From the NCBI GenBank assembly GCA_020631735.1, contig CM036162.1, positions 87,493,852 to 87,557,851 of the forward strand: a stretch of DNA of 64,000 nucleotides, read 5' to 3'. This document shows positions 47,860 through 57,835 of this stretch, piece by piece. The position numbers and the translations under genes were made by a program. The notes under the pieces were generated by a model. That model did no database searches. It saw only the letters and a program-made list of their open reading frames with translations, and was not told the origin of the DNA. The stretch's first letter is position 1; every line of letters starts with the position of its first letter. Origin of the DNA: Saccharum officinarum (Eukaryota; Streptophyta; Magnoliopsida; Poales; Poaceae).

Positions 47860-50800
47860 TCAGATGTCGACGACTCGCGACGCCACCGGCGAGCAGTTAG
47901 CAACGCGGCAGTTGCGCCGTATCTCCCCTTTCCTGGGGTTTTGCAGCTCCCCCATCTTGACCATCCCCTCGATGAAGGCCCTGAAGAAGGCGTCCTGGTC
48001 CTTGCTGAACCGCTTGACGACGCGGCGGGTCCTGGCGTTGTCAGAGAAGAGCGTCTGGTCGGAGTTGAGGAAGCCGCGGAGCGCGACGAGGTCCTTGAAG
48101 TACTGGTTGTCGAAGACGCGCGGGGTGGCGTCCAAGCCTCCCGTGACCTCCTCGTCGCCGCCCTTGGGGCAGAGCGCGTCGAGCGCGCGGCGGTAGGCGG
48201 CGTCCATGTGGGGGTCGGGGCGACCGGAGCCGGACTGGTTGTAGAGGCGGAAGACGATGGAGAAGCAGCGGGCCTCGCCGATGGAGTGCGAGCCCGAGAG
48301 CGCGACGAGGTCGGTGACGCTGAGGTTGAGCCCCGCGAAGAGGCGGATGAGCGCGCTCGCGTTGGCGCGCGGGCTCGGCATGATGTTGTCCGAGTCCTCC
48401 TGGCTCGCCGTCAGGCTGTCGTCGCGCCCGAGCCGCACCTCCCAGTTGGGCCCACCGGTCTGTGGCGACAGATCAAAACAGATGGAAGAGTCAGATGAAG
48501 TCAAACGACCTGACCCAACAGTCTCAAGTTTGAATACACAATATATAAAAAAATATTAATATTTATAATGAGCAGTAGTACTCCCTCCCTCCCAAATTAT
48601 AATACATTCAAAGAATCTTGATGGTCAAAGGATCTTAAGTTTAACCAAATTTATAGGATACGATAATAATATTTATGACACCAATTAAGTATCATTAAAT
48701 TCTTCATTAATTATATTTTCGTAGTATACCTATTTGATGTTATAAATTTTTATAATTTTCTCTATAATTTTGGTCAAACTTAAGATGCTTTGACCCTCCA
48801 AGATTCTTGAAATGTCTTATAATTTAGAATGGAGGGAGTACTTGATTAATCACAAAATTTTTTATAATATATCTATTTGAAGATATAATATTAATATCTC
48901 TTATCTTTTATAAACTTAGTTAAGCTTAAGATTGTTTTATTTATCGAGACTTCTATTCTTTTTGGATGGAGGGGTAGGTCCAACATTATATATAGTAATC
49001 CAATGCAAACTATTTACTGACAATAAGGTGATCAACATAGTAATTGCTATTGCTACTAACAGGTTCATGAACATTTAGATGGATCGCCTGAATGTTCAGG
49101 CGACTGAGAGGGAGGAAAGGTGGGACAATAATGGTGATGGATGGCGCAGCATTCTTGTGATCTCGCTTTTCTTTGCCTCACAAAAAAAAATCGAAACAAA
49201 ATAAGAGTGCACGACTACCAGGAGCTTACAGACCCACCGCCCATAGCGTGTCACACCCAATTAAGGTTTTAAGCTAAGGTCCAGTTTAGATCCAGAAAAT
49301 TTTGCAAAAAAACAGTAGATTCCCCGTCACATCGAATCTTTAGATGCATGCATGAAACATTAAATATAGATAAAAAATAAAGCTAATTACACAGTTTAGA
49401 CGAAATAGACGAGACGAATCTTTTAAGCCTAATTAGACCATGATTGGACACTAATTACCAAATAACAACGAAAATGCTACAGTTACATTTTGCCAAAAAT
49501 TTTGGCAACTAAACAAGGCCTAAGTAGACTACGTTTTCCTAAAAAAAAAGCTAAGTATACTACGTCCACTCAAAATAAAAAAGATAAGTATACTACGACC
49601 ATTTTCTCAAAAAAAGACGGAAGCACATTAATGGGAAAATTTGAAGAACCAGGAGTACTACTCATGAACCAATCTTTACGTACGCTAGGTAGTTATAAGG
49701 CTATCCGCACTCATGGACCTCTATATTCCTCTTCTATATGTTATAGTCAGCAAGATTCTCTCTTCTATACTCAATTCTTCCGCATCCATTCATCCTTTAT
49801 ATCATCCTCTATACACTCTATCCACTGTGGGATCCACTTGTCACTTTATCTAAATATATCCATGTGTGATCTAGTCTTGAAAGATTTATTGAGACGAATT
49901 TAATCATGCAATCGAAATTTAATTTGGATTTTTGGTTTGTGAGTTATAGCATTTTTTTCCTTTGTTTAGCTAGTGGGGTCTGTCACTGCTCACTATAGAG
50001 TAATTAATGTACCACTCTAAATATAGAGTGAAAGAAAAGATAGAATATCGTTTTGTGCAGTAGTTTTTACTCTATATTCATACTGTAAAACTTTAGAGTA
50101 TCCTTTAGAGTATCCACTGCAGGGAGTCTAATATCTCCTGCACCAATCAATCCGTTGAACCACCTGTCAACTGTCTACTCGCCAAGGGAACAAGAAGAGC
50201 AAAATCGTAGTACACCCAGCGTCCCAGCCTGGGAGCCACAAGGAGCATGGGCGCATGGCCATCGTCGCTTGTTTCCACGCCGCGATTCGAACCTTCGTGA
50301 GGACCCCTCGTTTAGTTCCAAAATAATTCGTAAAAAACAGTATATTCTTTATCACATCGAATCTTTAGACGTATACATAAAATATTAAATATAGATAATA
50401 TTAAATATAGATAAAAAATAAAACTAATTATATATTTTAGACGAAATGGACGAGATGAATTTTTTAAGTCTAATTAAGCCATGATGAGAAATTAATTACC
50501 AAATAACAACGAAAAGTAATACAGTAGCATTTCACCAAATATTAGCCTTGTTTAGATCCCAAATTTGGGATCCAAACTTTGCATAGTAAATGTCCCGTCA
50601 CACTGTAGCAATTTTGTTTTTATTTGGTAATAATTGTCTAAATATTGATTAATTAGGCTTAAAATATTCGTCTCGCAAAGTACAACAAAACCGTGCAATT
50701 AGTTTTTGATTTCATCTACATTTAGTACTCCATATATGTGCCGACATTTTGATGTGACGGAGAATCTTCTTTTTGCATAGTGGAATTTGGGGTGGAATTT

Positions 50801-53800
50801 GGAGATCTAAACAAGGCCATTATAGGAACTCAACAAAACACGCGAAAAGTACTCTGTTCCACGGGAAATCTCGTCCCCATCATCATCGCCCAATCTGGGA
50901 GAAACAGAATCCCCACCTCGGCGACGGAGGGGCCGGCAGCTTTGCCATTCGCGGCGCCGGTGGCAGCACCCGCGGGGCCCGGTACGGGCTGTCCGCGCTA
51001 AACGCCGAAGCCTACAAACACTGTCGTGTCGTGCGCGCGGCGCGTCGGGCCAGGCCTTTCCCGGCTGGTTGGGTGCCCGTGCGGTGCGGCCGTTCCCCGG
51101 GTAACACCGCTGCACTGCTGAACTGAATCCCATCCCCGGGTACACAGCCTGTTCGTTTCGCTGGTTTATTGTACTGAAAGCACTGTTTGTTGATTTGTTG
51201 TGAGAGAAAAACACTACTGGATAACTGCTAATTCTGCTGATAAGTCCAAACGAATAGGGCCACGTCAGTAGTTACCGTATCATATATGAAAAAATGAGAT
51301 GCAGCGGTGTGCACTATGCACACGCTATCAAGCACCCACGGCTATTTTTTGACGCTACAGAGGTTGTACTTTGTGGCAGAGCAAGCAGCGCATGCGTGAG
51401 AGAGGAGAGAGGTGACAGCGGTGGGCTCCACTTATTTTCCGTAACAAAAAAATGTTATAACTCACAAACCAAAACATCAAATTAAATTACGATTGCACCA
51501 TTAAATTTGTTTCAATAAATTCTTTAAAATAAGATCTCACATGGATATATTTAGATAAAATGATAAGTAGGCCCTACAATGAATAGAGGATGATATAGAG
51601 GATGAATGAGTATAAAAAAAATTAATATAGAGAAGAATATAAAGGTTCGTGAGCGCGGACACCTGGTCTGGTCCCGTCTGGGTCTCCGGCGCTCTCCCTG
51701 CCAGCAGTCTGCCAATGGCCAAGGGAGGTGGTGTGAGGTGCACGCGACGCGACCGGAGCCGGTTAGGCGTGTGACGCCAGTCCTGCATGTGCGCCTCATG
51801 CCCGCCGCCGCGGCGGCGGTTACAGGGAAGCACCTAGCTGGGACTAGGAATGGGATGTGCACCGTTCATGCATCGCCATGTAATCAATGGCAAGGCAACA
51901 TGGTCAGTGCTAGGCAAATGATTGTGAACCAGTCTGCCAATTTGCACATCAAGGCCATATTTAGCCCTCGTTTAGTTCACAGAACAGGGGAGAAAAACAC
52001 TGTATCAGAATTCCTGTAGCATTTCGTTTGTATTTGGTAAAAATTATCCAAATTTTGACTAACTAGGCTTAAAATGTTCGTCTCGCAAAATACAACAAAA
52101 CTGTGCAATTAGTTTTTGATTTCATCAACATTTAGTACTCCATGCATTTGCCGACATTTTGATGTGACGGAGAATCTTCTTTTTGCATAGTGGAATTTGG
52201 GGAGAATTGGGGAAACTAAACAAGGCCTTATATTACTCCTAAATTCTAAGTTTTTTCACTCTCTCCATCACATCAATTTTTAGACGCATGCACTGAGCAT
52301 TAAATGTTGATAAAAAATAGCTAATTACACAATTTGGTAGTAAATCACGAGATGAATCTTTTAAGGCTAGTTAGTCCACGATTGGACAATAATTACTAAA
52401 TACAAACGAACGTGCTCCAATTGAGGAGAAATTGATTCAACATCGGTTGAGATGGTTTGGACATGTCCAACGGAGGCCTCCTGAGGCGCCGGTGCGTAGT
52501 GGAGTTCTAAAGCGGGCCGATAACGTAAAGAGCGGTAGAGGTCGACCTAAATTAACTTGGGACGAGTCCGTTAAGAGAGATCTTAAGGAGTGGAATATCC
52601 CCAAGGATTTAGCTATGGACAGGAGCGCTTGGAGATTAGCAATCAACGTGCCTGAACCGTGACATCTTTTGTCTTGTGCCCTTTATGTCCCTTTATGTGT
52701 CTCCCTGTTTCTCGTCTCTTTTGGGTTTCATCTCTAGCCTACCCCAACTTGCTTGGGACAAAAGGCTATGTTGTTGTTGTACAAACGAACGTGCTCCAGT
52801 AGCTAGAGTTGAAAAAATTTACAATCAAGGCCCAAATGTTTTTGGCGTAAATTTGGAAAGCATCAATTGATTATCCTATGAAAATTAGTACGAGTATACT
52901 GTAGATTGAAACTAACGAAGCATTTTGTTAGCAGAGGAGATCGGGAATTGGGGGTAGAAGCAAGCAGATAAACATTGACATTGTACTGTAAAAACGGAAG
53001 GATGCATGCCTGGTCGTGGACTCGTGGTGCCCACACGGAAAGTGCCGGGGTGGCACCAACCATACTTGCGGACAAATGCCCATTTTGTACGTGAACGTTA
53101 TACCCAGGACTTGGAAGCCGAACGCGACGCGAGGCTAGTGGCACGAAAGGCGTTCCGAAGAACGCGACACGAGGCTAGTGGTGCAAAGGCCTTGTGCGGC
53201 GCACGCCGCCTTGGTTGTCGAGCAGCACGACACCAAAGCACCCGTGCGCGCAGCGCTGCCGTGGTGGTAAAAACTTTCCTAGGCCTCGTTTAATGTCATC
53301 CAAATTCTAAGTTTTTTCGCTCTCTCCGTCACATCAATTTTTAGTCGCTTACATGGAGTACTAAATATAGGTAAAAAAATAACTAATTATACAGTTTAGT
53401 TGGAAATCACAAGATGAATCTTTTGAGACTAGTTGGTCTACGATTGAATAATATTTGCCAAATAAAACGAAAGTGGTACTATTCATCGGTTTGAAATTTT
53501 TTCAGCATCTAAACGTGACCCTAATTGATATTTCTTCTCTTGTCTCTTATTCGCGGTGGATCCTGAAACTGAATGCTGCGGGAACACGATCAACGCAGAG
53601 TTCTGCACTGGAAACGCCAGGCAGCGAACCGCTCGCTGGATTCTGGAGTGCAAACGGCAGACAAAGGAAACGCGGATTTGAACCGGAAACGGCAGACAAA
53701 GCGGAAGCGAAACGCTGGGTTTCGCACGACAAACGGCAGGCCGCAGTAAGAGATTAAGAGAAACGGCATGCGCATCGGCATCGCATATATCCGGCGAAGT

Positions 53801-54391
53801 GAACAGAGCAATGGATCTCTGCAGGGTGCGGGGGGAGGCGCGTACCAGGACGACAGCGTCGCGGGCGGCCATGATGACGATGTCGGCGCAGGAGACCACG
53901 CCGGGGCAGCGCTCCTCCAGCGCCTCCTTGATCTCGTCGACGACCTCGAACGAGCGCAGGGAGCCGATGTTGGACAGCGCGTCCTTCTCGCCGGGCATCG
54001 TCGGCGTGGCGTCCATCAGCACCGAGCCGTCGCACCCCTGCAGCCGCCCCCGCCACCGGGAAGGAAAAACCATCCATCGCGTCAGATCGGCTGCGGAGGA
54101 AGGAAAGCCACGTAGCAGTGCAACCGGAGCGAGATCAGATGCGTGGGTGGGCGGGCTCACGTTGACGAAGCAGTCGTGGAACTGGAGGCGCATGACGGAG
54201 GCGACGCTGCGGGCCTCGCGCGCGCGCGCGCGCGCCATGGTCTCGCGGACGATGTCCTCGGCCTCCGGGCACGTCTCGGCGTAGTACCCGACCTTGAGCT
54301 CCCTCACCGCCGCCTCGCCGCGGCAGCAGAGGAGCGCGAGGAACACGGCGACGGCGGCGGCCAGGGGGAGGCACCCGCGGGGGACCGCCAT
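47860..54391 (-). CDS. PRX17: Class III secretory peroxidase, PRX17/PER17-like, three exons
   Basis: Exons are 54391-54161, 54037-53846 and 48459-47860, giving 77, 64 and 199 codons (340 aa, normal for the family). All introns are GT-AG and phase 0. Residues 1 to about 27 form a signal peptide (LAAAVAVFLALLCC). The distal heme site is RLQFHDCFVN, calcium site GCDGSV, and the proximal heme ligand His is in DLVALSGSHSIGEARC. The eight family cysteines are present (ETCPE, HDCFVNGC, ERCPGVVSC, ARC, ALCP, RRNC). Segments SLTASQEDSDNIMPSPRANA and FDNQYFKDLV resemble the Arabidopsis PER17 group. It would oxidise phenolics with H2O2 in the cell wall. No lesion seen. The symbol is by family resemblance only. 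Confidence 0.93.
48581..48838. mobile_element. Stowaway-like MITE
   Basis: Inverted termini of about 47 bp begin CTCCCTCC on each side and are flanked by TA (48579-48580, 48839-48840), the Tc1/mariner-type target. Length is 258 bp. A diverged related piece follows at about 48855-48976. Confidence 0.85.
49278..49520. mobile_element. Tourist-like MITE (GGCCTTGTTTAG family), copy 1
   Basis: The termini are GGTCCAGTTTAG and, inverted, GGCCTTGTTTAG, flanked by TAA on both sides. The three-base TAA target suggests PIF/Harbinger. The interior shares GTCACATCGAATCTTTAGA and TTTTAAGCCTAATTAG with the other copies. Confidence 0.75.
49696..50130. repeat. Unclassified repeat, forward copy
   Basis: It contains CCTCTATATTCCTCTTC, CATCCTCTATAC, TATATCCATGTGTGATCT and TTTGGTTTGTGAGTTATAGC. 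An inverted, diverged copy lies at about 51420-51660 in the same intron. Termini are unclear. Confidence 0.6.
50305..50540. mobile_element. Tourist-like MITE, copy 2, one end lost
   Basis: It starts CCTCGTTTAGTTCCAAAA and runs parallel to copy 1 (TCACATCGAATCTTTAGACG; TTTTAAGTCTAATTAAGCC). The right end is merged with copy 3. A 19-base internal duplication (ATATTAAATATAGATA twice) is at about 50382-50412. Confidence 0.65.
50544..50818. mobile_element. Tourist-like MITE, copy 3, opposite orientation
   Basis: The ends are AGCCTTGTTTAGATCC and GATCTAAACAAGGCC with flanking ATT. The interior is inverse to copies 1 and 2 (TTAATTAGGCTTAAAATATTCGTC, GACATTTTGATGTGACGG). Confidence 0.72.
51420..51660. 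repeat. Unclassified repeat, inverted copy
   Basis: Its inverse complement matches 49700-49990, for example TAACTCACAAACCAAAA, AGATCTCACATGGATATATT and GATGATATAGAGGATGAATG. With the forward copy it could form a long hairpin in the intron RNA. Confidence 0.6.
51964..52227. mobile_element. Tourist-like MITE, copy 4
   Basis: It starts GCCCTCGTTTAGTTC and ends GAAACTAAACAAGGCC, flanked by TTA (51961-51963, 52228-52230). Its interior matches copy 3 closely, including ACAAAACTGTGCAATTAG and CATTTTGATGTGACGG. Confidence 0.78.
52231..52836. mobile_element. MITE, copy 5, split by an RTE LINE
   Basis: TCACATCAATTTTTAGACGC and TCTTTTAAGGCTAGTTAG place it in the same MITE group. It is interrupted at 52419 by the LINE tail and resumes at 52800, ending near AATCAAGGCCC. 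The left edge is uncertain. Confidence 0.55.
52420..52780 (+). mobile_element. 5'-truncated RTE-type LINE (3' end)
   Basis: A 19-base target duplication (TACAAACGAACGTGCTCCA at 52401-52419 and 52781-52799) flanks it. The open frame to 52662 reads IQHRLRWFGHVQRRP...GRGRPKLTW...RDLKEW and ends NVPEP, the C-terminal tail of plant RTE reverse transcriptases. The 3' part CCCCAACTTGCTTGGGACAA ends in GTT repeats instead of poly(A), typical of RTE. Confidence 0.88.
53282..53520. mobile_element. MITE, copy 6
   Basis: It begins GGCCTCGTTTAATG and ends near GCATCTAAACGTGACC. Interior TCACATCAATTTTTAGTCGC and GATGAATCTTTTGAGAC match the group. The right terminus is degenerate. Confidence 0.6.
54217..54235. 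repeat. (CG)9 microsatellite inside peroxidase exon 1
   Basis: A run of nine CG dinucleotides encodes the RARAR part of the sequence TMARARAREARSV, just before the conserved SVASVMRLQFHDC block. Confidence 0.95.
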
Positions 54392-54394
54392 GGA

Positions 54395-54409
54395 TAGAGA
54401 GAGAGAGGG
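54395..54409 (-). promoter_or_regulatory. CT-rich leader upstream of peroxidase start codon
   Basis: The minus strand has a CCTCTCTCTCTCTAT-type run directly upstream of the ATG at 54391, common in plant 5' untranslated leaders. No convincing TATA box was found. Confidence 0.4.
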
Positions 54410-54542
54410 AGGGGTGGGGCAAGGCCAAGGACGCCACGCTCTGGTGGTCAGCGGCTGTTCCGAGACGAGACGGGTCACACTGCACCGCACTGCACTTCGC
54501 CCTCTGCTCTGCTCGGCTGTTTGGCACCGTACTAGTAGCGTC

Positions 54543-54802
54543 CAAGCCGTTGTTTGTCTGTTCTCCCCAAATTTCACTATGCAAAAAAAGATTTCTCGTC
54601 ACATCAAAATATCGGCAAATGTATGGAGTACTAAATGTTAATAAAATCAAAAACTAATTGCACAATTTTGTTGTACTTTGTGAGACGAACATTTTAAGCC
54701 TAGTTAGTTAAAATTTAGATAATTTTTACCAAATACAAACGAAATGCTACAGGAATTCTGATACCGTGTTTTTCTTCACAATTCTGCCATCTAAACGAGG
54801 CC
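54543..54802. mobile_element. MITE, copy 7, in peroxidase promoter region
   Basis: The right end CATCTAAACGAGGCC and interior GTCACATCAAAATATCGGCAAATG, CACAATTTTGTTGTACTTTG and TTTTAAGCCTAGTTAG match copies 3 and 4. The left terminus is weak. It starts about 150 bp upstream of the peroxidase ATG. Confidence 0.65.
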
Positions 54803-55400
54803 AACTCGCGAGCCCACGGCGGCGGGTAGTTGCCGTGTTGATAAAAAGGGGGCCTGGCCGCTGCCTTCTGCAGGCGGACTGGCGGAGGCCAATGGGCAGC
54901 TGTCAGCACGGGGTTGGGGAGGAGGGCGCGGGGACCGTGCGCGACACGGGGAGCCGTGGCCAGCCAGTGGTGGGCGGCCGGCGTGAGCACGGGCGCCAGC
55001 CTCCAGCGCGCGGCCGGCCGGGTCGGCTCGCGTCGGGCGCCGTTCCTTCCTACACCACCAAGACCAACCACTACACTGTAGTATACACCACTAGCACGCG
55101 CCGGCCGGGCGCGACGGCTTCGGTCACACACTCACACACAGTGTTCACGTTGGTGGGCGTGCGCGCGTCAAAAATATCCGCGCTCCGTGTCGCGGTGGAA
55201 CTGTGGAAGATGCTGGCACGGCCGATTATTGGCCGGCAGGGGACGAGGGAGTATCGACCCGGACTTTTCTGTGGGCGTCTGAGTGTGACTTTTGCTGGCA
55301 TTTTGGAAATGTGAAAAGAACAGGGATTACTTATTCTGGTCAAAGATGTGAACTGTGGAAGAAATGATATGCGGTGAAAAAAATGCGCATGGGATTCCGC
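54803..55400. other. GC-rich intergenic block upstream of peroxidase
   Basis: It has several overlapping frames on both strands (for example 54766-55314 plus and 55131-54715 minus) but no recognised domain and no consistent coding pattern. It may include distal peroxidase promoter sequence. Confidence 0.35.
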
Positions 55401-55420
55401 ATTTATCCAGGTAGCTTTCG

Positions 55421-55548
55421 TAGATTATACTTGACCTGCATCTATTCTTATATTTTATTTTGCGCATGGGATTGCGAAACATATCTCCACTTTGATTTAT
55501 ATCATAGATTATACTTGACCTGCATCTATTCTTATATTTTATTTTGCT
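55421..55548. repeat. Tandem duplication, period 84 bp
   Basis: A segment of about 43 bases starting TAGATTATACTTGACCTGCA occurs at 55421 and again at 55505, identical over the shared stretch up to TTTATTTTG. Confidence 0.85.
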
Positions 55549-55559
55549 ATTCCAATTAA

Positions 55560-56474
55560 ATAACTTTATTTATGCAGTAGAGACATCACATTCCACCAAA
55601 TCGTGTACCGGTAGCTTTCGTACTCACCTTTCCATTTCCACAACTTTTACAAACAAACACGACACAGTAGAATTATTCAAGTATGTTTGAATGCAGAGAA
55701 AGCCGAGACGGACGGTTAAAACTACTGTACAACGCAAGGAGAAATGAAAAGACATAAATAAAGACGTAAAAATACTAAGGAAGAACCAAAAAGCCTGATC
55801 ATGTAAAATGCATCTCGCTAAGTTTCTATTTTCTTGTTACATTTTACATAAAATGAACATGTGAATTGCAACTTTGATCACATAGTGTGCGATGAGCTTA
55901 TGTATCGACAAAATTGTGCTACCTTATTGTTTTAAAAAAATATCGTTTCCTTCTTTTCTTTATTATTATAGTGGTTGAGGTGGATAATAGAGAAGCACAT
56001 GGAGGTATTTTTAGTTATTTTTTAATGTCAATGGTTGGTTATTTATGAATAGATATACAAGTATTTTGCACTAATCATGATGCCAACATTATGTAATTCA
56101 TAAATACTTATATGTGTATTTTGGTTTAATCTTTACATAATGGTGATTGTGGGTAACTTATAATTGGTCTTTAGGCCTAAATTTATTGTAATGGCGATGT
56201 TGGATATATTTTTTATTTTCCCTACTATTATTAACATGGTAACTTTTAGACCTCCAAAGCAAACATCAAACCTTATTTTGTTGCCAAAGACAAAAGTGAC
56301 AGATAGATATGAAAATATTTTTTAATTAAGTTCTCTTAGGTTATTTCCATCTAGTTTTCTTTCAATCTTATTTCTCATTGAAACTCTGTGTTGTTTGGTG
56401 ACATTAATTATACACCCTATGTCGAACAAAGAAAAGGTATAATAAATTATTATGTTTTACAGTATGAAAACTAT
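55560..56474. other. AT-rich intergenic stretch
   Basis: No ORF of note, RNA gene or repeat structure seen between the 84-bp duplication and the element starting at 56475. Confidence 0.5.
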
Positions 56475-57636
56475 TGTCGGTGTTCGGACCGAGGGGGGTC
56501 CTAAACCAACGAGTAAATGCTGCGTGACTCTTTCCTGGATGGTGATGCAAGGAGAACACACGGGGGTTTATCCTGGTTCGGGCAAAAGATGGCCCTACGT
56601 CCAGCGGGGAAGAGAGATTTGTATTTCCTTGCACCGGGGTGCTCGTGTAGGGGTTACAAGCAGGCGAGAGAGGGTGTCGAGCCCCAAGTCTCAAAGAGAA
56701 AAAAGGAGAAAGGTGGTTGCTTGAGATGTTGATCTCTGGCTTTCGTTGTTCGATCGGGTGGTGGGTTGTTTCGTCCTTCCGTCGTTCGGTCTCTTTTTCC
56801 CCCCCGTCCTCCCGTTGTCCCGTTCTCCTCCCTTTTTTATAGGGCGAGAGGTGCTCAAGTCGAGGGGAGGCCTGAGGTGATGCTTTGTCGATTCCTGTAG
56901 AGTTGACTTGTAGCGACGTGCTTCAGGGATGGCTGGCCATCCCTGGGTACCCTGACGTTGTGGGAGATAAGATGGCGAAATGACCCAGAGCGCCACGCCA
57001 TACCGTCCTCTGGACTGAGTCGAGCATCGAGGCTGGGTCGAGGCCGGGTCGAGGCCGGATGGATAAGGCCGAATCCCCGATATCGCGGAGAACGGGCCTT
57101 GTCTTATCCTCCCTCGAGGGTGATTGATGGTGAATAGTGCGCGGTAGGGTGGATACAGTGACGGCTTTCACCTCCCATCACGGGATGGGCGGTAAAATAG
57201 TGAGACTTGACGTTGGTATTGTTCCCACGTTGTCCCATGCCGTAGCCATGCCGGTAGGTGGTGGTAGGTAACCGCATTGAATGCTATGTCTTTTGTCCTG
57301 GGTAGATGAAGAAAGGGTGTCGAGGGGCCGGAGCGCGGTCGAGGCGCCCCGTCGAGCGGGCCTCGTACGAGTCGGAGCCGGGACGCGGTCGAGGCGCCCC
57401 GTCGAGCGGGCCTCGTACGAGTCGGAGCCGGGACGTGGTCGAGGCGCCCCGTCGAGCGGGCCTCGTACGAGTCGGAGCCGGAGCGCGGTCGAGGCGCCCC
57501 GTCGAGCGGGCCTCGTACGAGTCGGAGCCGGGGCGCGGTCGAGGCACCCCGTCGAGCGGGCTATCTTTTCTACTGGTTTCAGTTTTTGTTAGTGTTTAGG
57601 CGATAGCTGTGGTACCCCGTACTGTGGGTACCGACA
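56475..57636 (+). repeat. Putative 5' LTR with TGTCGGT...ACCGACA ends
   Basis: About 1.16 kb with perfectly inverted seven-base ends. It contains a TATA-like TTTTTTATAGGG at about 56826 and the 50-bp minisatellite near its 3' end. The partner LTR is outside the window. Confidence 0.5.
57331..57560. repeat. 50-bp minisatellite, four full units plus a partial
   Basis: Units at 57361, 57411, 57461 and 57511 begin CCTCGTACGAGTCGGAGCCG and end GTCGAGCGGG, differing at one to three positions. A 30-base partial unit precedes them. Each unit carries CGTACG and TCGAGG/CGAGCGGG motifs. Because 50 is not a multiple of three, long open frames on both strands here are artefacts. Confidence 0.97.
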
Positions 57637-57835
57637 GAATGCCCCCGAGCCTTTGGGTGAGTGTGTGATCACTCTCCCAGAGGTTGGTCAGAATTGGAGT
57701 CGTAGCGTCGTGGTTCTTCCGGTGGGGGCGCGCGAGCGCACCCGCCGGGTGTAGCCCCCGAGGCCTCGGTGGAGTGTGGAGACTCCTCCGAGGTCTTGTT
57801 CGCGTTCGATTGGGGGACATTTCGTTGCGGTCAAG

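Larger units (their letters stand above)
48460..53845 (-). other. Peroxidase intron 2, 5.4 kb, filled with transposons
   Basis: Donor GTACGC at 53845, acceptor CCACAG at 48460. Peroxidase introns are usually far shorter. It contains at least six MITE copies, an inverted pair of unclassified repeats, and an RTE LINE tail, listed separately. The remainder (for example 50822-51300 and 52840-53270) is partly GC-rich with no supported gene. Confidence 0.88.

Noticed and set aside
47755..48559. Plus-strand proteins over the peroxidase exon 3
   Set aside because: These are antisense shadows of a clear minus-strand enzyme with active-site motifs.
53483..54577. Single 364-codon peroxidase ORF
   Set aside because: It reads through introns 1 and 2. 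GT-AG junctions at 54161/54037 and 53846/48459 give the canonical family sequence.
57281..57599. Overlapping Arg/Pro-rich proteins on both strands
   Set aside because: They are translations of the 50-bp minisatellite, open in every frame because of GC-rich repetition.
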